DNA of 64,000 nt from Streptomyces drozdowiczii (lineage in GTDB: Bacteria; Actinomycetota; Actinomycetes; Streptomycetales; Streptomycetaceae): positions 1,488,001 through 1,552,000 of the forward strand of contig NZ_CP098740.1 of assembly GCF_026167665.1 (NCBI RefSeq). The letters are read 5' to 3'. A program made the translations under genes and the position numbers. Numbering within the stretch: the first letter of the stretch is position 1; each line of letters opens with the position of its first letter. Of the stretch, positions 43,266 through 50,559 are shown piece after piece. The notes under the pieces are model-generated. The model was not told where the DNA came from. It saw nothing but the letters and a program-made list of their open reading frames with translations, and ran no database searches.

Positions 43266-44516
43266 TCAGGGGGCCGGCAGCAGGACGTCCTCGGCGTCCA
43301 GCGCGTCCACCCGGTATTTGCCGACGGCGCTGATCAGCAGCCGCATCTCCAGGGCGATGCTCTCCACGAGCCGGACGAGCCCGTCGTCCGGGTCCTCGTC
43401 GACCGCGAGGAGCGCGGCCCGGCCGAGGCCCACCGCATGGGCGCCGAGCGCGAGGGCCTTCACGGCCCGGGTGCCCTCCCACATGCGCCCGCTGGCCAGC
43501 AGGCAGTTGCCGGTGCGGCCGATCCGGGCCAGGCACTCGCCGAGCGGGAGCCCGACCCGGGCGAGGAAGCCGCTGGGGGCCCAGGCCGTGCCGCCCTCCG
43601 CGCCGTCGACGGTGACGGAGTCCGCCCCCGCCGCCCACGCGGTGGCCGCGGCGTGCGCCACGTCACGGCCGGGGTGGAGCTTCACCCACACCCGGGCCCG
43701 GGGGAAGTTGTTGCGCATCAGCCGGATCTGCTGGCGCAGGATCTCCTCGGTGAACGTGCCGGGGCTGCTGATCCTCAGCACCCGGTCCCCGGTGCCGAAC
43801 ACCTCGTCGGTGGCGTACTGCCCGGCCACCCGCCCGGCGGCCTCGCGCCCCAGGACGGTCAGGCCGCCGAGGCCGGGCTTCGCGCCCTGGCCCACCTTCA
43901 GCTCGAAGGCGAGCCGGCCGGAGGACAGCAGGGGCTCGGTCACCGGGTCGCTGTAGACCTGGTTCCACACCTCGGCGTCGGCGTCCTCGGTGGACTGCTG
44001 TACGACGACCCCGCCGAGCGCGTCGTTGCCGTGCGCGGCGGCTTCGGCGTAGGCGGCGATGCGGCCGAGCAGCGGCGAGACCGCGTCCTCGGCGGCGGCG
44101 CGGTAGCCGTTGACGGGGACGACGTTCTCGCCGACGACCATCGGGATGCCGAGCCGTCCGGCCTGCCGGCCCGCGGCCTCGCCGAGGTCGCGGCTGGCGA
44201 CCTGGGTGGAGCCGAACGCCGACACGTACAGCGGCAGCGGCGCGGCGAACCCGCCGATCGCGGCGTCGAGTTCGACGTCCGTGTAGAGCGGTTCGCGGGC
44301 CAGCTCGATGAGCTTCTTCAGCCGCTCCGGCATGAAGACCGGCGGCACGATCCGGGCCCGCTCCAGCAGGTCCTCGGGGTCCTGCCCGGCCGGGACGGAG
44401 CCGAGGAGACCGCTGCCGTAGCCCTCCAGGGCGGGGAACGCGGCGGCGGCGCCGGTCCTGGCCCGGTGCCGTACCTGCTCCTCGGGGAAGCCGGCGGCGC
44501 TCAGGTGCGCGCTCAT
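43266..44516 (-). CDS. FMN-binding glutamate-synthase-like protein (GltB central-domain type)
   Basis: 416 residues from ATG 44516, overlapping the tRNA-synthetase-like gene by ATGA. It aligns with the FMN/TIM-barrel part of glutamate synthase: KVGQGAKPGLGG corresponds to the KPGxGG loop, VWVKLHPGRDVAHAA to the KL strand, and SVTVDGAEGGTAWAP to the GxxGGT FMN-phosphate loop, followed by a LLASGRM strand. The glutaminase domain of GltB is absent. I see a single cysteine (TGNCLLAS), so the 3Fe-4S cluster of true GltB is lacking. It may be a flavin oxidoreductase acting on a 3-methylaspartate-derived intermediate. It is the last of a four-gene coupled unit before the NRPS genes (153 bases away). 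Confidence 0.8.
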   Translation of the reverse strand: MSAHLSAAGFPEEQVRHRARTGAAAAFPALEGYGSGLLGSVPAGQDPEDLLERARIVPPVFMPERLKKLIELAREPLYTDVELDAAIGGFAAPLPLYVSAFGSTQVASRDLGEAAGRQAGRLGIPMVVGENVVPVNGYRAAAEDAVSPLLGRIAAYAEAAAHGNDALGGVVVQQSTEDADAEVWNQVYSDPVTEPLLSSGRLAFELKVGQGAKPGLGGLTVLGREAAGRVAGQYATDEVFGTGDRVLRISSPGTFTEEILRQQIRLMRNNFPRARVWVKLHPGRDVAHAAATAWAAGADSVTVDGAEGGTAWAPSGFLARVGLPLGECLARIGRTGNCLLASGRMWEGTRAVKALALGAHAVGLGRAALLAVDEDPDDGLVRLVESIALEMRLLISAVGKYRVDALDAEDVLLPAP

Positions 44517-45507
44517 GCCGACACCACTCCCGGGACCTTCGGGTAGGCGCTGGCCTCCCAGACCGCAGTGCGTCCGGTGACGTAGCGGGTGAAGCGCTCG
44601 AGACCGATGCCGAAGCCGGAGCTGGCGGGGATGCCGCGCCGGGCCAGGTCCAGGTACCAGCCGTACTTCGCGGGGTTCTCGCCGGTCTCCCGCATCCGGG
44701 TGACCAGGGCCGCGTAGTCGTGCTCGCGCTCGCTGCCGCTGGCCAGCTCGCCGTAGCCCTCGGGCGCGATCAGGTCGAAGTTGCGCAGCACGCCGGGGTC
44801 GGCGGGGTCCTCGCGGTCGTAGAAGCCGCGTGAGCCCTTGGGATAGTCGACGACGAAGAACGGCCTGCTGCTCTTCGCGGAGATGATCTCCTCGCCCTGC
44901 CAGTCGATCTCCGCGCCGGGGTCCTGCGGGTGGCCGAGGGCCTGCAGGTCGGCGGTCGCCTCGCGGTGCGTGGTCCGGGCGAAGGCCCCCGGACGACCTC
45001 GCGGAAGGCGTCGGCGTCCCGGCCCAGCAGCTCCAGGTCGCCCGGCTGCTCCCGGACCACCTCGGCCACGACGTGTGCCACCAGTTCCTCGGCGGTCTCC
45101 ATCGCGTCCTCGCGGCGGGCGTCACGTATCTCCACGTCGATCTGGTGGAACTCGGCGAGGTGGCGGTGGGTGACGGCCGTCTCCAGAGGTTCGAGGCGGA
45201 CGTTCGGCGCGATGTAGAAGATCTTGTCGAAGGCCAGCAGCGACGCCTGCTTGTAGAGGATCGCGCTGGTCATCAGCTTGTACTTGTGGCCGTAGAAGTC
45301 GACGTCGACCTGCTTGGAACCGCGGATGCCGGGGTCGGTGACCGGGCCGACCACCGGCGGCAGCAGCTCCTGGAAGCCGCGTGCGGTCAGGAAGGCGCGG
45401 GTCGCGGCCAGCATGCGGGACTGGACCCGCAGGGTGGCCCGGGTGGCCTCCCGCGTCAGGTGCTGGTCGGGCGAGGTCGGGAACGCGGGGGTACTGGTGC
45501 TGGTCAT
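44513..45507 (-). pseudogene. Class II aminoacyl-tRNA-synthetase-like protein (AsnRS/AsnA relative), one-base frameshift
   Basis: ATG 45507 overlaps the mutase E stop. The first ~174 residues (FLTARGFQELLPPVVGPVTD, GSKQVDVDFYGHKYKLMTSA, the motif 2 region HRHLAEFHQIDVEI) are in one frame. The rest (GEEIISAKSSRPFFVVDYPK, and motif 3 SSGFGIGLERFTRYV) is in another. One more C in the C5 run at 44986-44990 (G5 to G6 on the coding strand) gives 331 residues. It is a bare catalytic core like archaeal AsnRS or the asparagine synthetase related to it, without an anticodon-binding domain. It should activate an amino acid as adenylate, possibly 3-methylaspartate, and amidate or transfer it. The frameshift is most likely an error. 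Confidence 0.82.
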
Positions 45508-46790
45508 GCTGCTGCCTCCTGGGTGTGTGGGGTGTCGTGGCGGCGCTGTACGAACGAGAGCGCGTCGTACAGGCCCGCCGCCGTCAGGCGTCGTCCGCGC
45601 CGGGAGACGCCGCCGATGGGCATCGCGCCGATCTCCGACCACACCAGGCGGCCCTCGCGGTCGATGGCGCTCCTGCTCCGGCCGGCGTTGTCGGGGTGCA
45701 GGCAGTACGGGACGTCGAGCACACCGCGCGCGAACGCCTTCAGCAGGGCCCGGCCGGGGTCCCGGTCGAGTTCGAGCACCGCGTCCACCAGGGCGCGGGC
45801 CTCCGTGTACACGGGGTTGCCGGTGTCCTCGGCGGGCCGTGCGGTGCCGCCGGGCCGGGCGCGGTGGCGGGCCGCCGCGAGGGAGGCGGTCCGCAGGGCC
45901 TCGACGTTCTCGGCGACGGTCGGGATGCGGTGCGACTCCGCCGTCGTCTTCACGATGAGCCGGGCGGCGCCGGTCTCGACGGCCAGTTCGGCCGAGCGCT
46001 CCAGGAGGTCCAGGGCACCGCGCCGGGTGCTGGGGAACAGGCCCATGTAGGTGTAGAGGACGACGTGCCAGTCGGTGTCGGGCAGGAGTTCGCCGGCCAG
46101 CCGGCGCAGCGCGCGCACCGCGTCCCGGTCCTGTGCGGGGCTGGTCTGCTGGGCGTAGCTGAGGGAGATGCTGCGCAGGCCGGCGGCGTGGAAGAACAGC
46201 GCCTCCAGTGCGGAGATCGCCACGAGCAGCCCCGGGGGGCAGAGCTGGCCGAGCATGCAGCCGCCGAACGTCTCCAGGTGCGGTTCCGCGCCGGATGCCC
46301 GCAGCCCGGCCAGCGCCTCGCAGCTCTCGCGCCAGTTGCGTACCGAGTCCAGCAGCGGGACCCGGCCGTAGGGCAGGCAGTACGACACCGGGCCGCCCTC
46401 GGTGGCGTCCAGGCCGAGCCGGGTCAGCGCGGCGACGATCCGCCGGGGGCGCGCCGAGCCGTGCCTGACCTGCACGGGGAAGCCGGCGCTCGGTCCGCCG
46501 TCCAGCACCCACGCCGCGGTGTGCGGGCTGTAGGAGCTGATCGGGAATCCGTTGAGCGGCACCCCGTCGCGCAGGGCCCGTACGGCGGACGGCTCGTCGC
46601 CGACGCGGGTGTAGCTGTCGATGGTGAGGGTGCCGACGACCGCGTCGGCGGCGGCCCGGGTGGCCCGCAGTCCCGCGCGCATCCGGACGGGGTCCGAGAA
46701 CCCCATCCGCGGCTGCACCACCAGCGTGCCGCGGGCCTGGGCGGCGGCGACGAAACGCCCGAAGGACGGCGCGGGCGCCCCGGAGTTCAC
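45504..46790 (-). CDS. Methylaspartate (glutamate) mutase epsilon subunit
   Basis: 428 residues from GTG 46790, coupled to the S subunit by GTGA. Characteristic segments of the glutamate-mutase TIM barrel: LVVQPRMGFSDPVRMRAGLR, LTIDSYTRVGDE, PLNGFPISSY, FGGCMLGQLCPPGLLVAISA and ISLSYAQQTSPAQDRDAVRA. With the small B12-binding subunit it rearranges L-glutamate to (2S,3S)-3-methylaspartate by adenosylcobalamin radical chemistry. A mutase pair of this kind supplies methylaspartate in friulimicin-type lipopeptide clusters. No methylaspartate ammonia-lyase is present, so the product is not for fermentation. It is followed by the synthetase-like gene with a 4-base overlap. Confidence 0.92.
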   Translation of the reverse strand: MNSGAPAPSFGRFVAAAQARGTLVVQPRMGFSDPVRMRAGLRATRAAADAVVGTLTIDSYTRVGDEPSAVRALRDGVPLNGFPISSYSPHTAAWVLDGGPSAGFPVQVRHGSARPRRIVAALTRLGLDATEGGPVSYCLPYGRVPLLDSVRNWRESCEALAGLRASGAEPHLETFGGCMLGQLCPPGLLVAISALEALFFHAAGLRSISLSYAQQTSPAQDRDAVRALRRLAGELLPDTDWHVVLYTYMGLFPSTRRGALDLLERSAELAVETGAARLIVKTTAESHRIPTVAENVEALRTASLAAARHRARPGGTARPAEDTGNPVYTEARALVDAVLELDRDPGRALLKAFARGVLDVPYCLHPDNAGRSRSAIDREGRLVWSEIGAMPIGGVSRRGRRLTAAGLYDALSFVQRRHDTPHTQEAAA

Positions 46791-47233
46791 GGCGTCACCG
46801 CCATCGAGCCGACGTAGGAGGAGAATGCCTCCAGGTCGCCGCCGTCCTCGAAGACCGCGTCGTAGCCGGCCCGTACGAGTTCGCCGGACCGCTGCCGGTC
46901 CGGGCCGCCGACGCCGAGCTTGCCGCCGATGACGGCCCGCATCCCCGCCAGTTCCCAACGCGACCTGATCGCCTCGATCAGCGGCCCGGCGTCGTGGTGG
47001 CCGTGTCCGTTGACGCTGCTGACGACCAGCAGGTCGGGTTCGAACTTGCAGCAGGATTCCACTATTTCGTCCTGGGGAACACACGGACCCAGATTGACGA
47101 CCTTGTGCCCGAGGTCTTCGAGCAGCAACTGGATGAATACGAGATTCCAGGTGTGCGCGTCGGACGGCAGCCCGGTAACGACGACGTCCAGCGGCCCGGA
47201 TCGGGGGCGATCCGCCCATTCCACAGGCTTCAT
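46787..47233 (-). CDS. Methylaspartate (glutamate) mutase sigma (B12-binding) subunit
   Basis: 148 residues from ATG 47233 (MKPVEWADRP); longer GTG starts reach back to 47287 but have no better ribosome site. It has the cobalamin-binding fold: LDVVVTGLPSDAHTWNLVF carries the DxH lower-ligand histidine (with Asn where the DxHxxG glycine usually stands), VVSSVNGHGHHD gives the SxL-type strand, and AVIGGKLG the GG loop. It partners the epsilon subunit. It is the first gene of the minus-strand series mutase S - mutase E - synthetase-like - GltB-like - NRPS - NRPS. The promoter must lie in 47234-47461, divergent from the 95-residue gene. Confidence 0.88.
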   Translation of the reverse strand: MKPVEWADRPRSGPLDVVVTGLPSDAHTWNLVFIQLLLEDLGHKVVNLGPCVPQDEIVESCCKFEPDLLVVSSVNGHGHHDAGPLIEAIRSRWELAGMRAVIGGKLGVGGPDRQRSGELVRAGYDAVFEDGGDLEAFSSYVGSMAVTP

Positions 47234-47461
47234 GTTCGTTTCGTCCACATCATGGGATGACAGGGAAGAAAGGAGTTCCGCCGGCACCGGATGGGTCCCG
47301 GGGATTCCCTTCGGACATCACCGTAGATTCGGTCCGGCCGCGGTTCCGGCGCCCCCGGCGGCAACCAGCGGGCAGCACGGCAGCAGTTGGGGCGCGGAGG
47401 CCGCCGGGGGCTCGCCGACTCCCGATACTGACGGCACGACATCCGAGTGAGGAGCGAGGAC

Positions 47462-47749
47462 ATGACCGAGACGCTGGAGGACGTACTGGACCGCGCCCGG
47501 GTCGGCATCGACCGCAGCGAGGCGCTGGGCGAGGCACAGGTGGCGGTGCTGGAGGCCGCGTCGATTCTCGTACGGGCGGGCCGGCCGGGTCCTGCCGGGA
47601 GTGCCGCCGAGCGGGCGGAGCTGCTGCGCGAGGCGCTGGCTTCCGTGCGGGCGGCCACCGTCGCGACCGGCATCGCGGTCGTCGCACACCGTCCGGGTGC
47701 CGCCCAACTGCCCGGCGGGCTGCCCGCGTCCGTGCCCGCCGGGATCTAA
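47462..47749 (+). CDS. Unknown 95-residue helical protein
   Basis: ATG 47462 follows GAGGAG with a 7-base spacer; an in-frame GTG at 47447 is less likely. The protein (MTETLEDVLDRARVGIDRSE...) is rich in Ala, Arg, Leu and Glu, and is predicted by eye to be mostly helical, with a Pro/Gly-rich tail. No cofactor or catalytic motif is visible and I do not recognise the family. It lies 38 bases before the MbtH gene, so the two are probably co-transcribed. That pairing hints at an accessory role for the NRPS or its regulation. Confidence 0.6.
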   Translation: MTETLEDVLDRARVGIDRSEALGEAQVAVLEAASILVRAGRPGPAGSAAERAELLREALASVRAATVATGIAVVAHRPGAAQLPGGLPASVPAGI

Positions 47750-47787
47750 CGTCTTTTCCACTAACCGACTTCGCAGAGGTGGTCATC

Positions 47788-48000
47788 ATGACGACGAATC
47801 CGTTCGAGGACTCCGAGGGCCGTTATGTCGTGCTGGTCAACGACGAGGGACAGCACTCCCTCTGGCCCGCGCGTATCGAGCGGCCGGCCGGCTGGAACAC
47901 GGTGAAGGAAGAAAGCGGAAAGCAGGAATGCATGGACTTCATCGAGGCCAACTGGACGGATATGCGGCCGCGTTCGGTCGTCGCCGCGCTGACGGGCTGA
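47788..48000 (+). CDS. MbtH-like protein
   Basis: 70 residues. It has the full MbtH signature: NPFEDSEGRYVVLVNDEGQH, then SLWPARIERPAGW and CMDFIEANWTDMRPRSV, with the conserved tryptophans. Such proteins bind A domains and are needed for their solubility or activity, so this one is expected to serve one or more of the cluster's A domains. GAGGT lies 8 bases before ATG 47788. The gene is followed at once by a strong terminator. Confidence 0.96.
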   Translation: MTTNPFEDSEGRYVVLVNDEGQHSLWPARIERPAGWNTVKEESGKQECMDFIEANWTDMRPRSVVAALTG

Positions 48001-48008
48001 GTCCGGGA

Positions 48009-48056
48009 AAAAGGGGCCGGCCGGACTGGAGGAATCCAGTCCGGCCGGCCCCTTTT
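48009..48056. terminator. Bidirectional terminator with A-stem and U-run
   Basis: AAAAGGGGCCGGCCGGACTG begins the left arm, paired perfectly over 22 bases with the right arm ending GGCCCCTTTT, around a 4-base GGAA loop. It serves both the MbtH operon (plus) and the carbamoyltransferase operon (minus). Confidence 0.92.
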
Positions 48057-48063
48057 CGCGCGC

Positions 48064-48981
48064 TCAGCCGGTCACGCACCACTCCAGGACCGACATCGCC
48101 GCCGTCATCTTGTGGTGTGCCTGCCGCCAGGCCACACTGCGCGGGCCGTCCAGCACCTCGTCGGTGACCTCCTGGCCGCGCACCGCGGGCAGGTCGTGCA
48201 GGAACACCGTGTCCGGTCCGCCGAACCGGTCGAGGAAGGCGTCGTCGATGCGGAAGCCCTCGAACGCGGTCAGCCAGTCCGGGTCGGCCTTCGGCACGCC
48301 CATGGTCTGCCAGCGGCTGGTGTAGATCGCGTCGGCCGGTCCCTCGACCTCGTCCAGGCTGGTCACCTGGGTGACCGAGGCGCGTCCGCCCGCCAGTTCG
48401 TCGGCCAGGTCCAGCTTGTCCTTGGGGACCTCGTAACCGCTCGGGCACAGCAGCGTCAGCCGCAGGCCGGGCGTGAGGGCGGTGGCGAGGGCCAGGGCGG
48501 CGCCCGAGCTGTTGCCCTCGCCGACGGCGAGCAGGTGCAGCCCGTCCAGCGAGCCGAACCGCTCGGTGAGCGTCGCGAGGTCGGCGACGGCCTGGGTGGG
48601 GTGCTCGTCCAGGCTCAGCGCGTTGACGACCGCGAGGTCCGGGCTGCTGCCGAGGCGGCGGATCTCCTCGACGTCCCCGTTGGTGCGCACGACCAGGGCG
48701 TCCAGGTACTGGCCGAGCACCCGTGCGGTGTCCTCGACGGTCTCGCCGGTGGAGAGCTGGAGCTCGTCGGGGCCGAAGGTGACGACGTCGGCGCCGAGCC
48801 GGGTGGCCCCGCTCCAGAAGGAGGTGCGGGTGCGGGTGGAGGACTTGCGGAAGAAGACGCCGACCTGCTTCCCGGCGAGCGAGCGCCGGTCGACGCCCTC
48901 CTGCCCGAAGAACGCGGCGCGCCGCACGATCCGGTGCAGTTCGGCCGGGGTGAGGTCGGCGAGGGAGATGAGGTTGCGCAT
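48064..48981 (-). CDS. Ornithine-carbamoyltransferase-like enzyme with altered ornithine site
   Basis: 305 residues. The carbamoyl-phosphate loop is typical (FRKSSTRTRTSFWSGA), as is DEHPTQAVADLATL. The second-substrate motifs differ from true OTCases: the HCLP loop reads HDLP, losing the cysteine, and the DxxxSMG loop reads RWQTMG. This suggests another amine acceptor. In viomycin/capreomycin clusters a relative carbamoylates 2,3-diaminopropionate. Here, with a diaminobutyrate pathway in the cluster, carbamoylation of that residue to a ureido side chain is a reasonable inference. It is the last gene of a minus-strand pair with the XRE/NB-ARC regulator, 34 bases upstream. Confidence 0.85.
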   Translation of the reverse strand: MRNLISLADLTPAELHRIVRRAAFFGQEGVDRRSLAGKQVGVFFRKSSTRTRTSFWSGATRLGADVVTFGPDELQLSTGETVEDTARVLGQYLDALVVRTNGDVEEIRRLGSSPDLAVVNALSLDEHPTQAVADLATLTERFGSLDGLHLLAVGEGNSSGAALALATALTPGLRLTLLCPSGYEVPKDKLDLADELAGGRASVTQVTSLDEVEGPADAIYTSRWQTMGVPKADPDWLTAFEGFRIDDAFLDRFGGPDTVFLHDLPAVRGQEVTDEVLDGPRSVAWRQAHHKMTAAMSVLEWCVTG

Positions 48982-49015
48982 GGGGGTGCCTTTCGACGGG
49001 GTGGTGGAAGGGGTT

Positions 49016-50354
49016 TCAGCTCGCGGCGGCGGTCAGTGCCGGGGAGGGCCGACGGGACGCCGCCAGCGCGCGGATCAGGTTCAGGACGGTGAAGCCGACG
49101 GGGCCGTCCGGCTCCGGGGTGTGCTGCCGGATGAGCCCGCGCAGCAGGAGGCCGTGCACGTCGCGCGCGGTGTCGGCGAGCGGTCTGCCGGCCGCGCGCG
49201 CCGCCGCGTCCACCGTCCACGGCTCGGGCAGCCCGGCCAGGACGGTCAGCAGCTCGGCCGCCTCGGGCTCCAGTTCGTCCAGCGCGGCGCCCAGCGTCGC
49301 GCCGAGTCCGCCCTCCGGACGCTCCGACGCCGGCACCACACCGTCGACCAGCGTCAGCGGTGCCGTGCGCGCCGTTCCCAGGAGCTGGTCGGGCGAGTAC
49401 AGCAGCAGCCAGGAGGCAGCGGCCTCCAACGCCTGCGGAATGCCGTCCATGTGGTGGCAGATGCCGGCGACGGAGGCGACGACCGCGTCGGTGAGCAGCA
49501 GGTCGGGCCGCATGTGGCTGACGTACGACAGCATCAGCTCGACCCCGGGCCGCCCCGCGGTGAGGGAGTCGCCCGGCTGCGCGGGTCCGGCCGGGCCCGG
49601 GCGGGCGCCGGCAGCGGGGCCAGCGGGAGCAGCCGCCCGGCCGGGGGCGGCTCGCGCGCCGGGCGGTGACGACGATTCTGAGCTGTTCGCAGGCGCTGAG
49701 CAGGCCCAGCACCGATGCCAGGGGCACCACGTCGTCGGCGCCGTCCAGCACGATCAGGGTGGGCTTCGCGCCGATGACCGCCGTCAGCTCCTCGAAGCGG
49801 TCGCCGTCGCGCACCAGCGTACGGACCCAGTCGGCCAGCGGGGCCTGCGGTCCCCGGACGACGGCGTCCGCCGACCCGTCCATGGGCACCCACACCACCG
49901 GCATCCGGTTCCGGGCGTGCAGCACCAGCGCGGCCTCCTGCGCCAGCCGGGACTTGCCGACCCCGGGCAGGCCGACGAGGGTCAGCAGCCGGTCGCGCCC
50001 GGTCTCCAGCCGCTCGACCAGCGCGTCCAGTTCGGCCCGGCGGCCGATCAGCGGGTGCAACGGGGGCGGCGGGGAGGCGAGTTCGGCACTGTAGAGGGAC
50101 TGAAGGACCCGGCCGGCCGCGTGTGCGTCGGCGGCGAGCTCCAGCTCGACGCGGCGGGCGTCGCTCATCCGCAGGGCGTCGGCGAGCAGCCGGAGGGTGT
50201 CCTTGCGCGGGCTGCGTACCCGGCCCTGCTCCAGATCGCGGATGGCGCGCACACTCACGGTGGCCAGCCCGGCGAGCTGGACCTGGGTGAGTCCCGCCCG
50301 CCGCCGCGCGTTCTGCAGCAGCGCATCGAGGCCGGGTGCGGAATCGGAATTCAT
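49016..50354 (-). pseudogene. XRE-type regulator with NB-ARC ATPase domain, two one-base frameshifts
   Basis: ATG 50354 (MNSDSAPGLDALLQNARRR). Residues ~12-65 are an XRE helix-turn-helix (LTQVQLAGLATVSVRAIRDL). Then comes a P-loop NTPase with LVGLPGVGKSRLAQEA (~125) and the Walker B-like PTLIVLDGADD. The frame is lost twice: at the G5 run 49643-49647 and again somewhere in 49540-49620. Adding two bases restores 446 residues ending LTAAAS at 49016. The middle segment GRLLPLAPLPAPA fits NB-ARC proteins, which supports this reading. It is divergent from the SARP gene and co-directional with the carbamoyltransferase. It is probably a pathway-specific regulator. Confidence 0.72.
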
Positions 50355-50447
50355 CGGTGTCTCCTTCGTCCTCGGCCCCGCCGGATGCCGGGCGGGTCCC
50401 CCGTAGCCGGCCGTGATGCCTGCCACGGGAAGAGACTGGAAGAGGTC

Positions 50448-50465
50448 GTTCCCGAACCATTCCCG
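50448..50465. promoter_or_regulatory. GTTCCCG-N4-ATTCCCG direct repeat, candidate SARP site
   Basis: Two heptamers start exactly 11 bp apart in the divergent region between the XRE/NB-ARC gene and the SARP gene. A TAAAAT hexamer at 50495-50500 could be the SARP -10. The same heptamer occurs near 54200 and 54680, so autoregulation is plausible. Confidence 0.5.
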
Positions 50466-50559
50466 GCGCAGTACCGCGCCCTTGCCCGGGAAGTTAAAAT
50501 CACCTCCGCGCGTAGCTCGGACCACTCGGCAGTGACGAAACCCAGGGGGGAGGTCGTCG

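Noticed and set aside
31935..44546. Very long plus-strand open frame (about 4200 codons) antisense to the NRPS genes, and a similar one at 27907-32301
   Set aside because: These are shadows of GC-rich codon bias. The minus strand carries complete NRPS domain motifs, while the antisense translation is low-complexity Arg/Gly/Val without domains.
47234..47287. N-terminal extension of the mutase S subunit from GTG 47287
   Set aside because: There is no ribosome site, and the extra 18 residues do not resemble the family. The ATG at 47233 lies just before the conserved start of the fold, though its own site is also weak.
47294..47310. GGTCCCG and ATTCCCT before the 95-residue/MbtH operon as a SARP site
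   Set aside because: There are only two imperfect units at a 10-bp step, with no -10 at the right distance; too weak to annotate.
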